A DNA stretch of 61,711 bases, taken from contig JAEYUO010000019.1 of assembly GCA_023432465.1 (NCBI GenBank), positions 1-61,711 of the forward strand. The letters are read 5' to 3'. The notes under the pieces are model-generated. The model was not told the origin of the DNA. It was given only the letters and a program-made list of their open reading frames with translations, and made no database searches. Source of the DNA: Planctomycetota bacterium (GTDB lineage Bacteria > Planctomycetota > Phycisphaerae > Phycisphaerales > UBA1924). The position numbers were made by a program, and so were the translations under genes. Below are positions 36,246 through 44,419 of the stretch, one piece after another (the stretch's first letter is position 1; the number at the start of each line of letters is the position of its first letter).

Positions 36246-37193
36246 TTAGCGTGGATTGTTGATCCAGCCGAAGCCGTACGGGGACCCTGCGACGTTGCTC
36301 CACTGGGTCTTGCGGCGTTCGAGCGGGATCCAGCCTGTGGGGTTGGCGGTGCTGGTGACGTAGAGGTCATCGGCCTCGAGGTCGTTGTCCTCGCGGATGG
36401 TCTCGTTTGCGCCCTTGGGGGCCTTGAAGACCTCGGCGTGGCCTTGCATGAAGGAGATGGTGCCCGCGCCGTTGTGGCGCGTGGTGACCTGGTCTCCGGC
36501 GAGGCTGCCGCGGGAGCCGCCCCAGAGTCCGAAGAAGGTGTTGGCCGAGTCGGGGTCGTTGGAGTCGCTGGTGAGGCCGTTGTTGAAGTGCGTGCTTTCC
36601 TCGATGAACATGGGCAGGCCGGTGAACTGCACAAGATCCGGTCCGCCGACGTTCAGGCCCGGTCGGGTGGACATGGGGAACATGGATGGCTGCTTGAGGT
36701 AGCCGACGCGTGTGGAGGTGAAGGTGTACGCGCCCTCCACGCGGTAGAGCATGGTGTAGTCCCAGTTGAGATCGGAGCTGCTTCCGAAGAAGTTGGTCTC
36801 GTCGGGGTCGACGGTGGGCTGCACGGCGCGGCGCTTGTTGGTCGGGCACTCGCCGACCTTGTCGACATCGCTGCAGTACTTGTACATCTGGCCGGATTCG
36901 TACACGACCAGGGAGTTGGGCCCGTCGCCGAGTGGGCGTCCCCAGCGACCCCAGCCCTGCGCGGGCCAGGTCTGGTCCTTGTAGTCGCCGGCGTACATGT
37001 TGACGGCGATGACCATCTGCCGGACGTTGGACTGGCAGACCGCGAGCCGGGCGGTCTCACGCGCCTTTCCGACGGCGGGGAGGAGCAGGCCGACGAGCAG
37101 CGCGATGATCGCGATCACGACCAGCAGCTCGATGAGCGTGAACGCGCCGGACGCCGGGCGGGTGCTTCGTGGTGTGTGTGTCGTCGTGTTCAT
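36246..37193 (-). CDS. Prepilin-type protein (planctomycete pseudopilin family)
   Basis: Pilin-like protein of 315 residues with leader ending in the cleavage region ASGAFTLIELLVVIAIIALL, where prepilin peptidase would cut before Phe. The following segment VGKARETARLAVCQSNVRQM is typical of the large planctomycete family that carries a His-x9-Asp-Gly motif. Here the motif reads RHNGAGTISFMQGHAEVFKA, with Gln in place of the Asp. AGGAGATC lies before the ATG at 37193. It differs from the prepilin at 6970 in size and lacks a Gly-rich tail. Confidence 0.9.
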   Translation of the reverse strand: MNTTTHTPRSTRPASGAFTLIELLVVIAIIALLVGLLLPAVGKARETARLAVCQSNVRQMVIAVNMYAGDYKDQTWPAQGWGRWGRPLGDGPNSLVVYESGQMYKYCSDVDKVGECPTNKRRAVQPTVDPDETNFFGSSSDLNWDYTMLYRVEGAYTFTSTRVGYLKQPSMFPMSTRPGLNVGGPDLVQFTGLPMFIEESTHFNNGLTSDSNDPDSANTFFGLWGGSRGSLAGDQVTTRHNGAGTISFMQGHAEVFKAPKGANETIREDNDLEADDLYVTSTANPTGWIPLERRKTQWSNVAGSPYGFGWINNPR

Positions 37194-37242
37194 CGCGATC
37201 TCCTGTGTCCGCGGTAACAAATCGGTCGGCGGCAAAATCCGC

Positions 37243-38511
37243 TTAGGCGGTGTGGTGACCCGGATCCTGGAGCAGATCGAACCAGAACGTGAGGGAGACG
37301 AGGGGGACGGGGTACTGCAGGCGGCAGCGATAGCCCCGGAAACGATCGGCATCCCACCCCAGCCGCCCGAAGACCGAGCCCAGCATCGCCGAGTATCCCG
37401 GGATGTCCGCCGTCGCGGCCATGCCGATGCCGGTTCCGAGCTGATGCAGGGCGTGGTCGATCTCGACATCGTCGAGGTGGAACGCGGGCGCATCGGGCCG
37501 GGGCGAACCGGTGGCGATGCTGTGCAGCGTGGTCGTGAGGGTGGGCATGCGGTCGGAGAGCGCATCATCGCGCACGAACACGTCGGCCAGGAGCACCTTG
37601 CAAGGGAATCGCGGAGTGTGCGTCTCCCAATGGAACCGGGTGTCCTCGGTCTGGTAGCGCGGCCCGGCGTTTCGCACGACCTGCGCGCCGATCAGTGTGA
37701 CGGGGTCGTTGACGCGCGGGATGCTCTCGGCGAGCGTATAGAGGTAGAGGTCGTTGCTCTGGTAGAGGCTCAGCGGGGGCGTCGGGCGGGTGCAGTAGTC
37801 GTGCAGCAGGTACGCGCTGCCGAGCTCGGGCTGGAGGTCTCCGTCGATCGTCTCGATGCGGCGCTGCTCGGGGGGGGTGCCCGTGGCGTCGCCGCGCCAG
37901 CCGAAGACGGTGATGGGCGAACTGGCACGCAGTCGCCGGACGCCGCACTTGCCCAGGATGTAGGCGGTGTCCAGGGTCTTGCCGTCGGCGGAGGGCTGGA
38001 TGAGCGCGGTGGCGAGCATGACATCGGCCTGGTAGCCCAGCAGCGAGGTCATGGAACGGTGGATCGCCTGCGATGCGCCGCGGGCGCTGCGTGCGCGGAT
38101 CTCGGCGTTCACGCCGCCGAGCGCGGCATCGAGCGCCGCGCGGCCGCCGGGGAACTCATCGATGAACTGCTCGAAGACCTGCACCGCGCTCTCGGCGGCA
38201 TCGAGAAGGGGCTTGGGTGTGCCGCGGTCCGCGGCGGCCTCGAGGAAGATGCGCAGTCCGCCGGGGGCGGGAATCTCATGGAGCATCTCGGCGCTGTCGG
38301 CGGAGCGCAGGGCCCGCAGGAGGCGTGCGGCGAGGGTGCGGTCTATGTCGAGGGTGCGGGCGAGGGTGGCGGGCCGGGTGGAAACCCCAACACAGCTCCG
38401 GACGATGGGACCGAGCGCTTCCTGCAACCTCCGGGCAACATCCGGCGAACGCTCCGTAACGGCGCCCTGTTGGAGCTCGTGAACCGACGTCTCGTTGGGC
38501 CGTGCGACCAT
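37243..38511 (-). CDS. Protein of unknown function with N-terminal HTH-like region
   Basis: Unrecognised protein of 422 residues, no signal peptide or membrane helix. Residues about 45-75 (GVSTRPATLARTLDIDRTLA, ARLLRALR) look like a winged-helix or MarR/IclR-like DNA-binding segment. The long C-terminal part is mixed alpha/beta, with no motif that points to an enzyme. A well-formed promoter lies about 92-120 bases upstream on the same strand. It stops 50 bases before the pseudopilin start, so the two may share a transcript. Confidence 0.65.
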   Translation of the reverse strand: MVARPNETSVHELQQGAVTERSPDVARRLQEALGPIVRSCVGVSTRPATLARTLDIDRTLAARLLRALRSADSAEMLHEIPAPGGLRIFLEAAADRGTPKPLLDAAESAVQVFEQFIDEFPGGRAALDAALGGVNAEIRARSARGASQAIHRSMTSLLGYQADVMLATALIQPSADGKTLDTAYILGKCGVRRLRASSPITVFGWRGDATGTPPEQRRIETIDGDLQPELGSAYLLHDYCTRPTPPLSLYQSNDLYLYTLAESIPRVNDPVTLIGAQVVRNAGPRYQTEDTRFHWETHTPRFPCKVLLADVFVRDDALSDRMPTLTTTLHSIATGSPRPDAPAFHLDDVEIDHALHQLGTGIGMAATADIPGYSAMLGSVFGRLGWDADRFRGYRCRLQYPVPLVSLTFWFDLLQDPGHHTA

Positions 38512-38602
38512 TCAGACCGCCCTTGTCGTAGTGGGAAAGTGCCCGCCGACGGGGGAATCAGGGGTATCGCGGAGCCGTCTTGGGGGGACAGTCCGTAAAA
38601 AG

Positions 38603-38631
38603 ACCATAACTGGAGTTGGTCAGTAAGTCAA
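38603..38631 (-). promoter_or_regulatory. Sigma-70-type promoter for the gene at 37243-38511
   Basis: On the minus strand: -35 TTGACT (38626-38631), 17-base spacer, -10 TATGGT (38603-38608). The hexamers match consensus at five and four positions. It points to the gene starting at 38511. In the other direction a weaker TTGAAA with a poor -10 (38640-38668) could serve the secreted protein at 38742. Confidence 0.65.
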
Positions 38632-38741
38632 GATTGGGCTTGAAATGATCTGAGACTCATGGCAAACTAGGCTTGGGTCGGTTTCGCGCATTGGAGGTGC
38701 GGCCCGCCCCGGGACATCGCGTTGCCTCACCAGGAGAAGAG

Positions 38742-41696
38742 ATGAACGTACGCGCTTTCTATCGCGCCGGTCTGGCCGGCTCGGCACTGACTGCTGTCTG
38801 CGGTCTTGGCATCGAGCAGGCGAAGGCTCTGCCGCCCAAGACGGCGAGCTTCCTTTATCAGTCTGGATACAACGTCTCGGGAGTGGGTCAGGTGAACAGC
38901 CCCTTCTTCGGGGGCTTCAATGGCGGCGAGGGGTTCCGTGGTCTGGCGATCAACAACTCCAGCACCTCGTTTGTGACGGTCGGGATCTTCGCGGACCCGG
39001 GGTTCAACCGCGCGGTGCTGGACTCGCGGCTGTCTCCGGTGCCGTTTATGGCCGCGGGCATGGAGAGTCCGTTCTCCGGCTCGATCGCGCTGCCCTCGAT
39101 CGAGTACACGCTGGTTGAGGTGTTCAGCTCGGCGGTCAACAGCAATCACGATGCGGCGTTCATCGTGCGGGTCGGCCCGGAGGAGTTCACATCGGTGCCG
39201 GTGACGACGGGCGTGTTCTTCAACAAGGATGCGATGCCGATCCGGGAGGGGGATCCGGTGACGGCCGCGGGCGTGAGCCCGGGGACGACGTTTGCGGAGT
39301 TTGACGCTTCGAGCGTGGTGCACATCACCGACGGCAACCTGCTGCTGCTTGGGTGCCGGATCATCGAGAAGGGGATTCCGAAGAACGCCCTGTTGAAGGT
39401 TCAACTGGATGGCTCGGGCAATCTGGTTTCGCAGACGCTTGTGGCGAAGGTCGGCGGGCCCGCGGCGGGCGGCCCCGGCATCTGGGAGTCGCTGGCGGTC
39501 GGGCCGCACACGTGCGCGATCAACAACGCGGGCACGGTGATCTACTCCGGCGAGACGTCGGGGGGTGTGAACGGCGTGTGGCGGGACAACACGCTCGTGG
39601 CGAGCGAGGGGGGCACCAGCCCGGCGAGCGGGTTGCCGTGGGGATACATGTTCGGGGTTCCGGTCGATATCAACGCCTCGGGGTCTTGGGCGCTGCGCGG
39701 CCCGGTGATCGGCGCGACATCGACATGGGCGGAGCAGGGGGAAGCGGGGGAGACGTTCACCAGCGGCGGCGGGGGGACGACCGGCAATGTGCCTCTGGGC
39801 GGTGGGCCGCTGGATCTGATCACGGGCTCGCTCAGCTCCGATCACGATGTGGATGTGTACTACATCCGCGTCGGCGATCCCGCGTTGCCGGAGCAGGAGC
39901 CCTTCTCGGTGACGACCGTGCCCAACCCCGGCGAGGGATTCGATGGCGCGGCCTTTGACACCGTGCTGCATCTGTTCCGCGATGCGGCGAACGCGAACGG
40001 CGCGACGCGGGTCGGACTCGGGCGGTGCGACGATGTTTCGCCGGGGGTGCAGCAGTCGACGCTGACGGCGGCGAGCCTGAACTTCTCGCATGCGCCGGGA
40101 GGGACGTACTTCCTGGCGATCTCGACGCCCAAGGCGCGGCCCCTGGCCTCGGGGGCGCAGATGTGGCAGGATGACCCGGCGGCGATCGCCGTGGCCGATG
40201 GCAAGGTGTTCTGGGTTGACCCGAGCGAGGGGCAGATCAAGGGCGCGGACACGACGACCGGCGCGATGATCACCCCGCTGCAGGTCGGCGTGATTCCGCC
40301 CCAGACGCAGGGGCAGATCGAAGAGGATGCTCCGCTGCTGGGTTCGTTCATCGCGGCGGACCACGATGGCGCGAACAGCAAGCTGTACTTCCTCGAGAAG
40401 CGGTTCTTCCCGTGGCGGATCAAGCGGTGCAACCTCGACGGGACGCAGCTTGAGACGGTGCGGACATCGGGCGATCCGGGACCCTCGATCGGCGCAATGC
40501 TCACGTTCGCGGTGGACAGCGTGAACAACACGATGTGGTGGTCGCGTCCGGAAGAGAACGGCACCATCAATCGGTGCGATCTGGACGGGCAGAATGCGCA
40601 GACCATCATCAGTCTGGAATCCACGCGGGCGACATCGCTGGCGGTGGATGGCATCGGCGGCAAGGTGTATTGGCACGAGCCGGTGGCGAACTCGCTGAAC
40701 CGCTGCAACCTGGACGGAACGGGGTTCCAGATCCTGGGGTTCCCACTGCAGGTTCGATCGATCGCGACGGATGTCCCCGGGCGCGTGCTGTACCTGAGCA
40801 TGACCAACGGCACGATCCGCCGGTACAGCCTGGACACGAGTTCGTTCCTTCCGGATCTGACCTCGAGCAACGCCGCGGCGGGGCTTGCGGCGGACCCTGA
40901 CAACGGCACGCTGTACTGGACGAACGGGATTGAGCGCGGGATCCGTCGGACGGCGATCGCGGTTCCGGCGGTGGAGAACTGGCTGTCGGTCGGCCCGGAT
41001 GTGGGTGAGCGACCGGCGGACGGGCCGGGGTACCTCGGCGCGTTCGGCAACTGGCAGAAGAACGGGACGCCCGTGGCGACGCCGCTGCCGTATCAGATCA
41101 AGCTGACGGGCGCGACGTTCGTGAACCAGTTGACGGTGGTTGCGCGGGACAACACCAAGGTGGTGATCTCGGGCGATGTTCTGCCCTCGACCGCGCCGGA
41201 CCCGGTGACGACGATCGGCGGGCTGGAGAGCCCGGTGAAGATCAGCGACAACGGGTTGGTTGCGTGGCGCGGCCGCTGGACGAGCACGGTCTCCGGGCAG
41301 GCCGGGACGCGGACCGCGCTATTCATGAACACCGAGGAGGTCATCCGCGACAATGGGCAGCCGACGGGCGGCGGGGCGGAGCTTGGCGGCGTGACGGTGT
41401 CCCGTTACGGCTTTGACATGAGCCCGAGCGGTCAGTACCTGATCGCCAACACGTTCAATGGCTCGTTCTTTGGCGGCGCGGGCAACCGCTGCGTGCTTGT
41501 CAGCTTCGACTCGGTCCCGCCCGGGGCGTGCCCGGCTGACTTCGACGGCAACGGCTCGGTGGGTGTGCCGGACATCTTCGCGTTCCTTGCGGCGTGGTTT
41601 GCCCAGGGCGCGGGGGCCGACTTCAACGGCGACAGTGTTGTGAGTGTTCCGGACATCTTCGCATTCCTGGCGGCATGGTTTGCCGGGTGTCCATAA
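38742..41696 (+). CDS. Large secreted beta-propeller protein, GC-type dockerin tail (2 motifs)
   Basis: Predicted surface protein of 984 residues. A signal peptide (MNVRAFYRAGLAGSALTAVC) is followed by a beta-rich region. A pre-peptidase-like beta module contains SDHDVDVYYIRVGDPALP. A propeller of YWTD/LDL-receptor-like repeats follows (KVFWVDPSEGQIKG, KLYFLEKRFFPWRIKRCNLD, KVYWHEPVANSLNRCNLDG, TLYWTNGIERGIRR). The C-terminus has two dockerin-like motifs, ADFDGNGSVGVPDIFAFLAA and ADFNGDSVVSVPDIFAFLAA, ending WFAGCP. It has the same architecture as the gene at 44420-47338, so the two are paralogs. AGGAGAAGAG precedes the ATG. Confidence 0.85.
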   Translation: MNVRAFYRAGLAGSALTAVCGLGIEQAKALPPKTASFLYQSGYNVSGVGQVNSPFFGGFNGGEGFRGLAINNSSTSFVTVGIFADPGFNRAVLDSRLSPVPFMAAGMESPFSGSIALPSIEYTLVEVFSSAVNSNHDAAFIVRVGPEEFTSVPVTTGVFFNKDAMPIREGDPVTAAGVSPGTTFAEFDASSVVHITDGNLLLLGCRIIEKGIPKNALLKVQLDGSGNLVSQTLVAKVGGPAAGGPGIWESLAVGPHTCAINNAGTVIYSGETSGGVNGVWRDNTLVASEGGTSPASGLPWGYMFGVPVDINASGSWALRGPVIGATSTWAEQGEAGETFTSGGGGTTGNVPLGGGPLDLITGSLSSDHDVDVYYIRVGDPALPEQEPFSVTTVPNPGEGFDGAAFDTVLHLFRDAANANGATRVGLGRCDDVSPGVQQSTLTAASLNFSHAPGGTYFLAISTPKARPLASGAQMWQDDPAAIAVADGKVFWVDPSEGQIKGADTTTGAMITPLQVGVIPPQTQGQIEEDAPLLGSFIAADHDGANSKLYFLEKRFFPWRIKRCNLDGTQLETVRTSGDPGPSIGAMLTFAVDSVNNTMWWSRPEENGTINRCDLDGQNAQTIISLESTRATSLAVDGIGGKVYWHEPVANSLNRCNLDGTGFQILGFPLQVRSIATDVPGRVLYLSMTNGTIRRYSLDTSSFLPDLTSSNAAAGLAADPDNGTLYWTNGIERGIRRTAIAVPAVENWLSVGPDVGERPADGPGYLGAFGNWQKNGTPVATPLPYQIKLTGATFVNQLTVVARDNTKVVISGDVLPSTAPDPVTTIGGLESPVKISDNGLVAWRGRWTSTVSGQAGTRTALFMNTEEVIRDNGQPTGGGAELGGVTVSRYGFDMSPSGQYLIANTFNGSFFGGAGNRCVLVSFDSVPPGACPADFDGNGSVGVPDIFAFLAAWFAQGAGADFNGDSVVSVPDIFAFLAAWFAGCP

Positions 41697-41812
41697 CAGG
41701 TTGTGTTTCTGTGCCCCCACCCGCGTCCGAGCGGGGGCCGCAGTTGTTCCCCGACGGGCGCGACCGGATCGACGAATCGATCCGGGTGTAGAGAGATTTG
41801 TTAAGGAGAGAG

Positions 41813-42559
41813 ATGATGAAGAAGCTTGTGTTCACCCTGACAGCCGGCACGCTGCTGTGCGCATCGTCGGCGTTCGGCCAGATCTGGGCCGAGGTCGCCT
41901 CCGGCGGCACCAACGGCGCGACCGATGCGGGCCCGCTGCTGGCGACCGCCAACATCACGAGCGGCGTCGGCCCGCTGACGAACATCACCGGCTCGCTGAC
42001 GGCCGGAACCTACCCGGACTTTGTGGACTACGACGCGGACATGTTCTGCATCCGCATCGATGACCCGATGGCGTTCTCGGCCACATCGCTCTCCGGCGAC
42101 ACGGTGCTTGCGCTCTTCGACATGAACGGCGTGGCAATCGCCTTCAACGACAACCGCACGGACAGCCTGACAGCGACGACATCGCAACTCTCTGCGTCGT
42201 GGATCTCGGGCCTTGTCGCCGGTCAGGATTACTTCCTCGGCGTCAGCCGCGTGACGGGCAACGACGCGCTCCGTCGCTACACCCGTCCGATCGATTCCAA
42301 CGGCAACCTGATCTTCTCGGGGCCGGCGAACCTGAGCGACATCAACGATCCGAACTACGGCGATCGTCGTGCGGACCTGCTCCCCATCACCGCGGGCACC
42401 GTGCTTGCCGGTTGGGAAGTTCAGCCAATTGGCACCCCGGCTCCCTTCAACGCCAGCTACAACATCGAACTGGCCGGCGTCACGTACAGCGTTCCCGCTC
42501 CGGCGGGTCTGGGCCTGCTCGGCCTGGGCGCGCTCGGCGCTCTTCGTCGTCGCCGCTAA
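41813..42559 (+). CDS. Secreted protein with PEP-CTERM-like tail
   Basis: Predicted exported protein of 248 residues. The start MMKKLVFTLTAGTLLCASSA leads to cleavage near FGQ. The body is a pre-peptidase C-terminal-like beta domain, with TYPDFVDYDADMFCIRIDDP and SGDTVLALFDMNGVAIAFND. The tail VPAPAGLGLLGLGALGALR, then RRR, is PEP-CTERM-like. AAGGAGAGAG precedes the start. It lies between two dockerin-tailed proteins, so different anchor types are used side by side. Confidence 0.8.
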   Translation: MMKKLVFTLTAGTLLCASSAFGQIWAEVASGGTNGATDAGPLLATANITSGVGPLTNITGSLTAGTYPDFVDYDADMFCIRIDDPMAFSATSLSGDTVLALFDMNGVAIAFNDNRTDSLTATTSQLSASWISGLVAGQDYFLGVSRVTGNDALRRYTRPIDSNGNLIFSGPANLSDINDPNYGDRRADLLPITAGTVLAGWEVQPIGTPAPFNASYNIELAGVTYSVPAPAGLGLLGLGALGALRRRR

Positions 42560-42584
42560 GCAGCGACCTTGTGATCACCCATCC

Positions 42585-42614
42585 GCGGCTCATCATCGAC
42601 AGGTGATGAGCCGC
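42585..42614 (+). terminator. Perfect hairpin, possible terminator
   Basis: GCGGCTCATCA (42585-42595) pairs perfectly with TGATGAGCCGC (42604-42614) around an 8-base loop. There is no T-run, so it is a possible factor-dependent end or mRNA-stabilising structure between two genes. Confidence 0.55.
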
Positions 42615-42642
42615 CTTCACACTTCTCGGGAAAGGACACGAC

Positions 42643-44352
42643 ATGCCCCGCATCCGTTCATCATCCGCGATTGTCTGTGCGACGGCCTTGGCGGCGGGCG
42701 CGGCATGCTCGGCCCAGACGTTCAGCGACGAGACCGCGGCGGCGGGCCTGACGTGCACGCACGTTTGGAACATCGCGGTCGATCCGCAGGTGATGGCCGC
42801 GGGCGGCGCGGTTGGAGATTTCAATCGCGATGGGCATCAGGACCTGTTTGTGCTCGGCGGCTGGGGGAACGCGGACCGGCTGTTCATCAACAATGGAGAC
42901 GGGACGTTCACCGAATCCGGCGCGGCGTGGGGCGTGGACCGGCAGCATCTGGGTCTGGCGGTCGCGGTTGGCGACGTTGACGGGGACGGCTGGCTCGACT
43001 TGTACGTCACATCGGAGCCAAGCGGAGTTGAGTCGGCGAACGCGCTCTATCGCAACAACGGCAATGGGACGTTTACAGATGTTGCCGCCGCGGCGGGTGT
43101 GGACAGGCCCAGCCTCGGGCTGGCGGGCGGCTGGGGCGCGGCGTTTGGCGATTATGACCTCGATGGGCATCTTGATCTGGCGGTTGCCGACTGGCTCAAC
43201 CCCGCGACCGGGAATCGGTTGTTCCGCAACAATGGCGACGGGACGTTTGCGGATGTCACCGCGGCGGCGACGGGGAGCGGGCTTGCGGCGCGGCAGGGCT
43301 TCTCGCCCCGGTTCTGCGATATGGATGGGGATGGCTGGCCCGATCTGCTGTGGGTGAGCGACTTTGGCCGCAGCGCGTACCTTGTGAACAACGGAGACGG
43401 GACATTCACCGAGAGCACCGTGGCATCGGGCACGGGGCTTGATGGCAACGGCATGGGAACGAGTGTCGGCGACTTCAATGGCGATGGCCTGCCGGATTGG
43501 TTCGTGTCTTCGTTGTACTCGTTGACGCCGCAGCCGAATCAGCCCGGCACGGGCAACATGTTGTACATCAACAAGGGCGCGCACGTGTTCAGCGAGTCGG
43601 GGGTTGGCGCGGGAGTGGTGGACGGGGGATGGGGATGGGGCTCGGTCGCGGTCGACTTTGACCACGACGGGCGGGTGGATATCGCGCACACCAATGGCTG
43701 GCCTGATCCGGAGTTTGCGACGGACCAGACCAAGGTGTTCCGCAACACGACGATCGGCGGCGTGGTGTCGTTTGAGCAGATCGCGCCCGGCTGCGGGGTG
43801 GCGCACACCGGCCAGGGGCGGGGCATGCTGAACTTTGATTATGACGGCGACGGCGCGCAGGATGTGGTGATCTTCACCAATGATGGCGAGCTTGTGCTGT
43901 ATCGCACGCAGCCGCCCGCCAACACGCACTGGCTGCGGCTGTTCTTTGCGACCGGCGCCGCGACGGGCATTGCGCCCGACGGATACGGCGTGCATGTCAC
44001 CGCCACGATCGGCGGCATCGCCCAGCACCGCTGGGTGTGCGGCGGGTCGAACTTCCTCAGCCAGAGCGAGCTGTCAGCGCACTTTGGTCTGGGCGCATCG
44101 GGCGTGGTGGATGAGCTGCGGGTCCGCTGGCCCGACGGGCGCGAGCACGTGTGGACGAACGTCGCGGCGGATCGAACCATCACCATTCCGGTGTGTGTGG
44201 CCGACTTCAATCAGGACGGCATCGTGAACGTTTCCGACATCTTCGCGTTCCTGAGCGCGTGGTTCGCCGGCGGCGGCGACGTCAATCTCTCCGGTACATC
44301 GACGGTGCCGGACATCTTCGCCTTCCTCGCGCGCTGGTTTGCCGGTTGCTGA
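42643..44352 (+). CDS. FG-GAP/UnbV-type protein, GC-type dockerin tail (2 motifs)
   Basis: Predicted surface protein of 569 residues. The signal peptide (SSSAIVCATALAAGAACSAQ) leads to a seven-bladed FG-GAP propeller, each blade with a calcium-binding DxNxDGxxD loop: GDFNRDGHQDLFVLG, GDVDGDGWLDLYV, GDYDLDGHLDLAV, DMDGDGWPDLLWV, GDFNGDGLPDWF. An ASPIC/UnbV domain follows (DELRVRWPDGREHVWTNVAA). The C-terminus carries ADFNQDGIVNVSDIFAFLSA and a second shorter motif ending DIFAFLARWFAGC. GGAAAGGACACG precedes the ATG. Integrin-like binding or complex assembly is the usual proposal for this family. Confidence 0.9.
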   Translation: MPRIRSSSAIVCATALAAGAACSAQTFSDETAAAGLTCTHVWNIAVDPQVMAAGGAVGDFNRDGHQDLFVLGGWGNADRLFINNGDGTFTESGAAWGVDRQHLGLAVAVGDVDGDGWLDLYVTSEPSGVESANALYRNNGNGTFTDVAAAAGVDRPSLGLAGGWGAAFGDYDLDGHLDLAVADWLNPATGNRLFRNNGDGTFADVTAAATGSGLAARQGFSPRFCDMDGDGWPDLLWVSDFGRSAYLVNNGDGTFTESTVASGTGLDGNGMGTSVGDFNGDGLPDWFVSSLYSLTPQPNQPGTGNMLYINKGAHVFSESGVGAGVVDGGWGWGSVAVDFDHDGRVDIAHTNGWPDPEFATDQTKVFRNTTIGGVVSFEQIAPGCGVAHTGQGRGMLNFDYDGDGAQDVVIFTNDGELVLYRTQPPANTHWLRLFFATGAATGIAPDGYGVHVTATIGGIAQHRWVCGGSNFLSQSELSAHFGLGASGVVDELRVRWPDGREHVWTNVAADRTITIPVCVADFNQDGIVNVSDIFAFLSAWFAGGGDVNLSGTSTVPDIFAFLARWFAGC

Positions 44353-44419
44353 TCGCGGCGGCAGCCGCGTCTCACGGCCCCTCTCTCGACTCGAATGACG
44401 ATTCTGCAAGGAGCCCTCG

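Noticed and set aside
38727..40676. Minus-strand open frame of 649 codons
   Set aside because: Antisense shadow of the propeller protein at 38742-41696; Arg/His-rich without recognisable domains.
41700..41745. GC hairpin after the propeller gene as a terminator
   Set aside because: GCCCCC/GGGGGC pairing is present but the stem is broken and no T-run follows; too weak to list.
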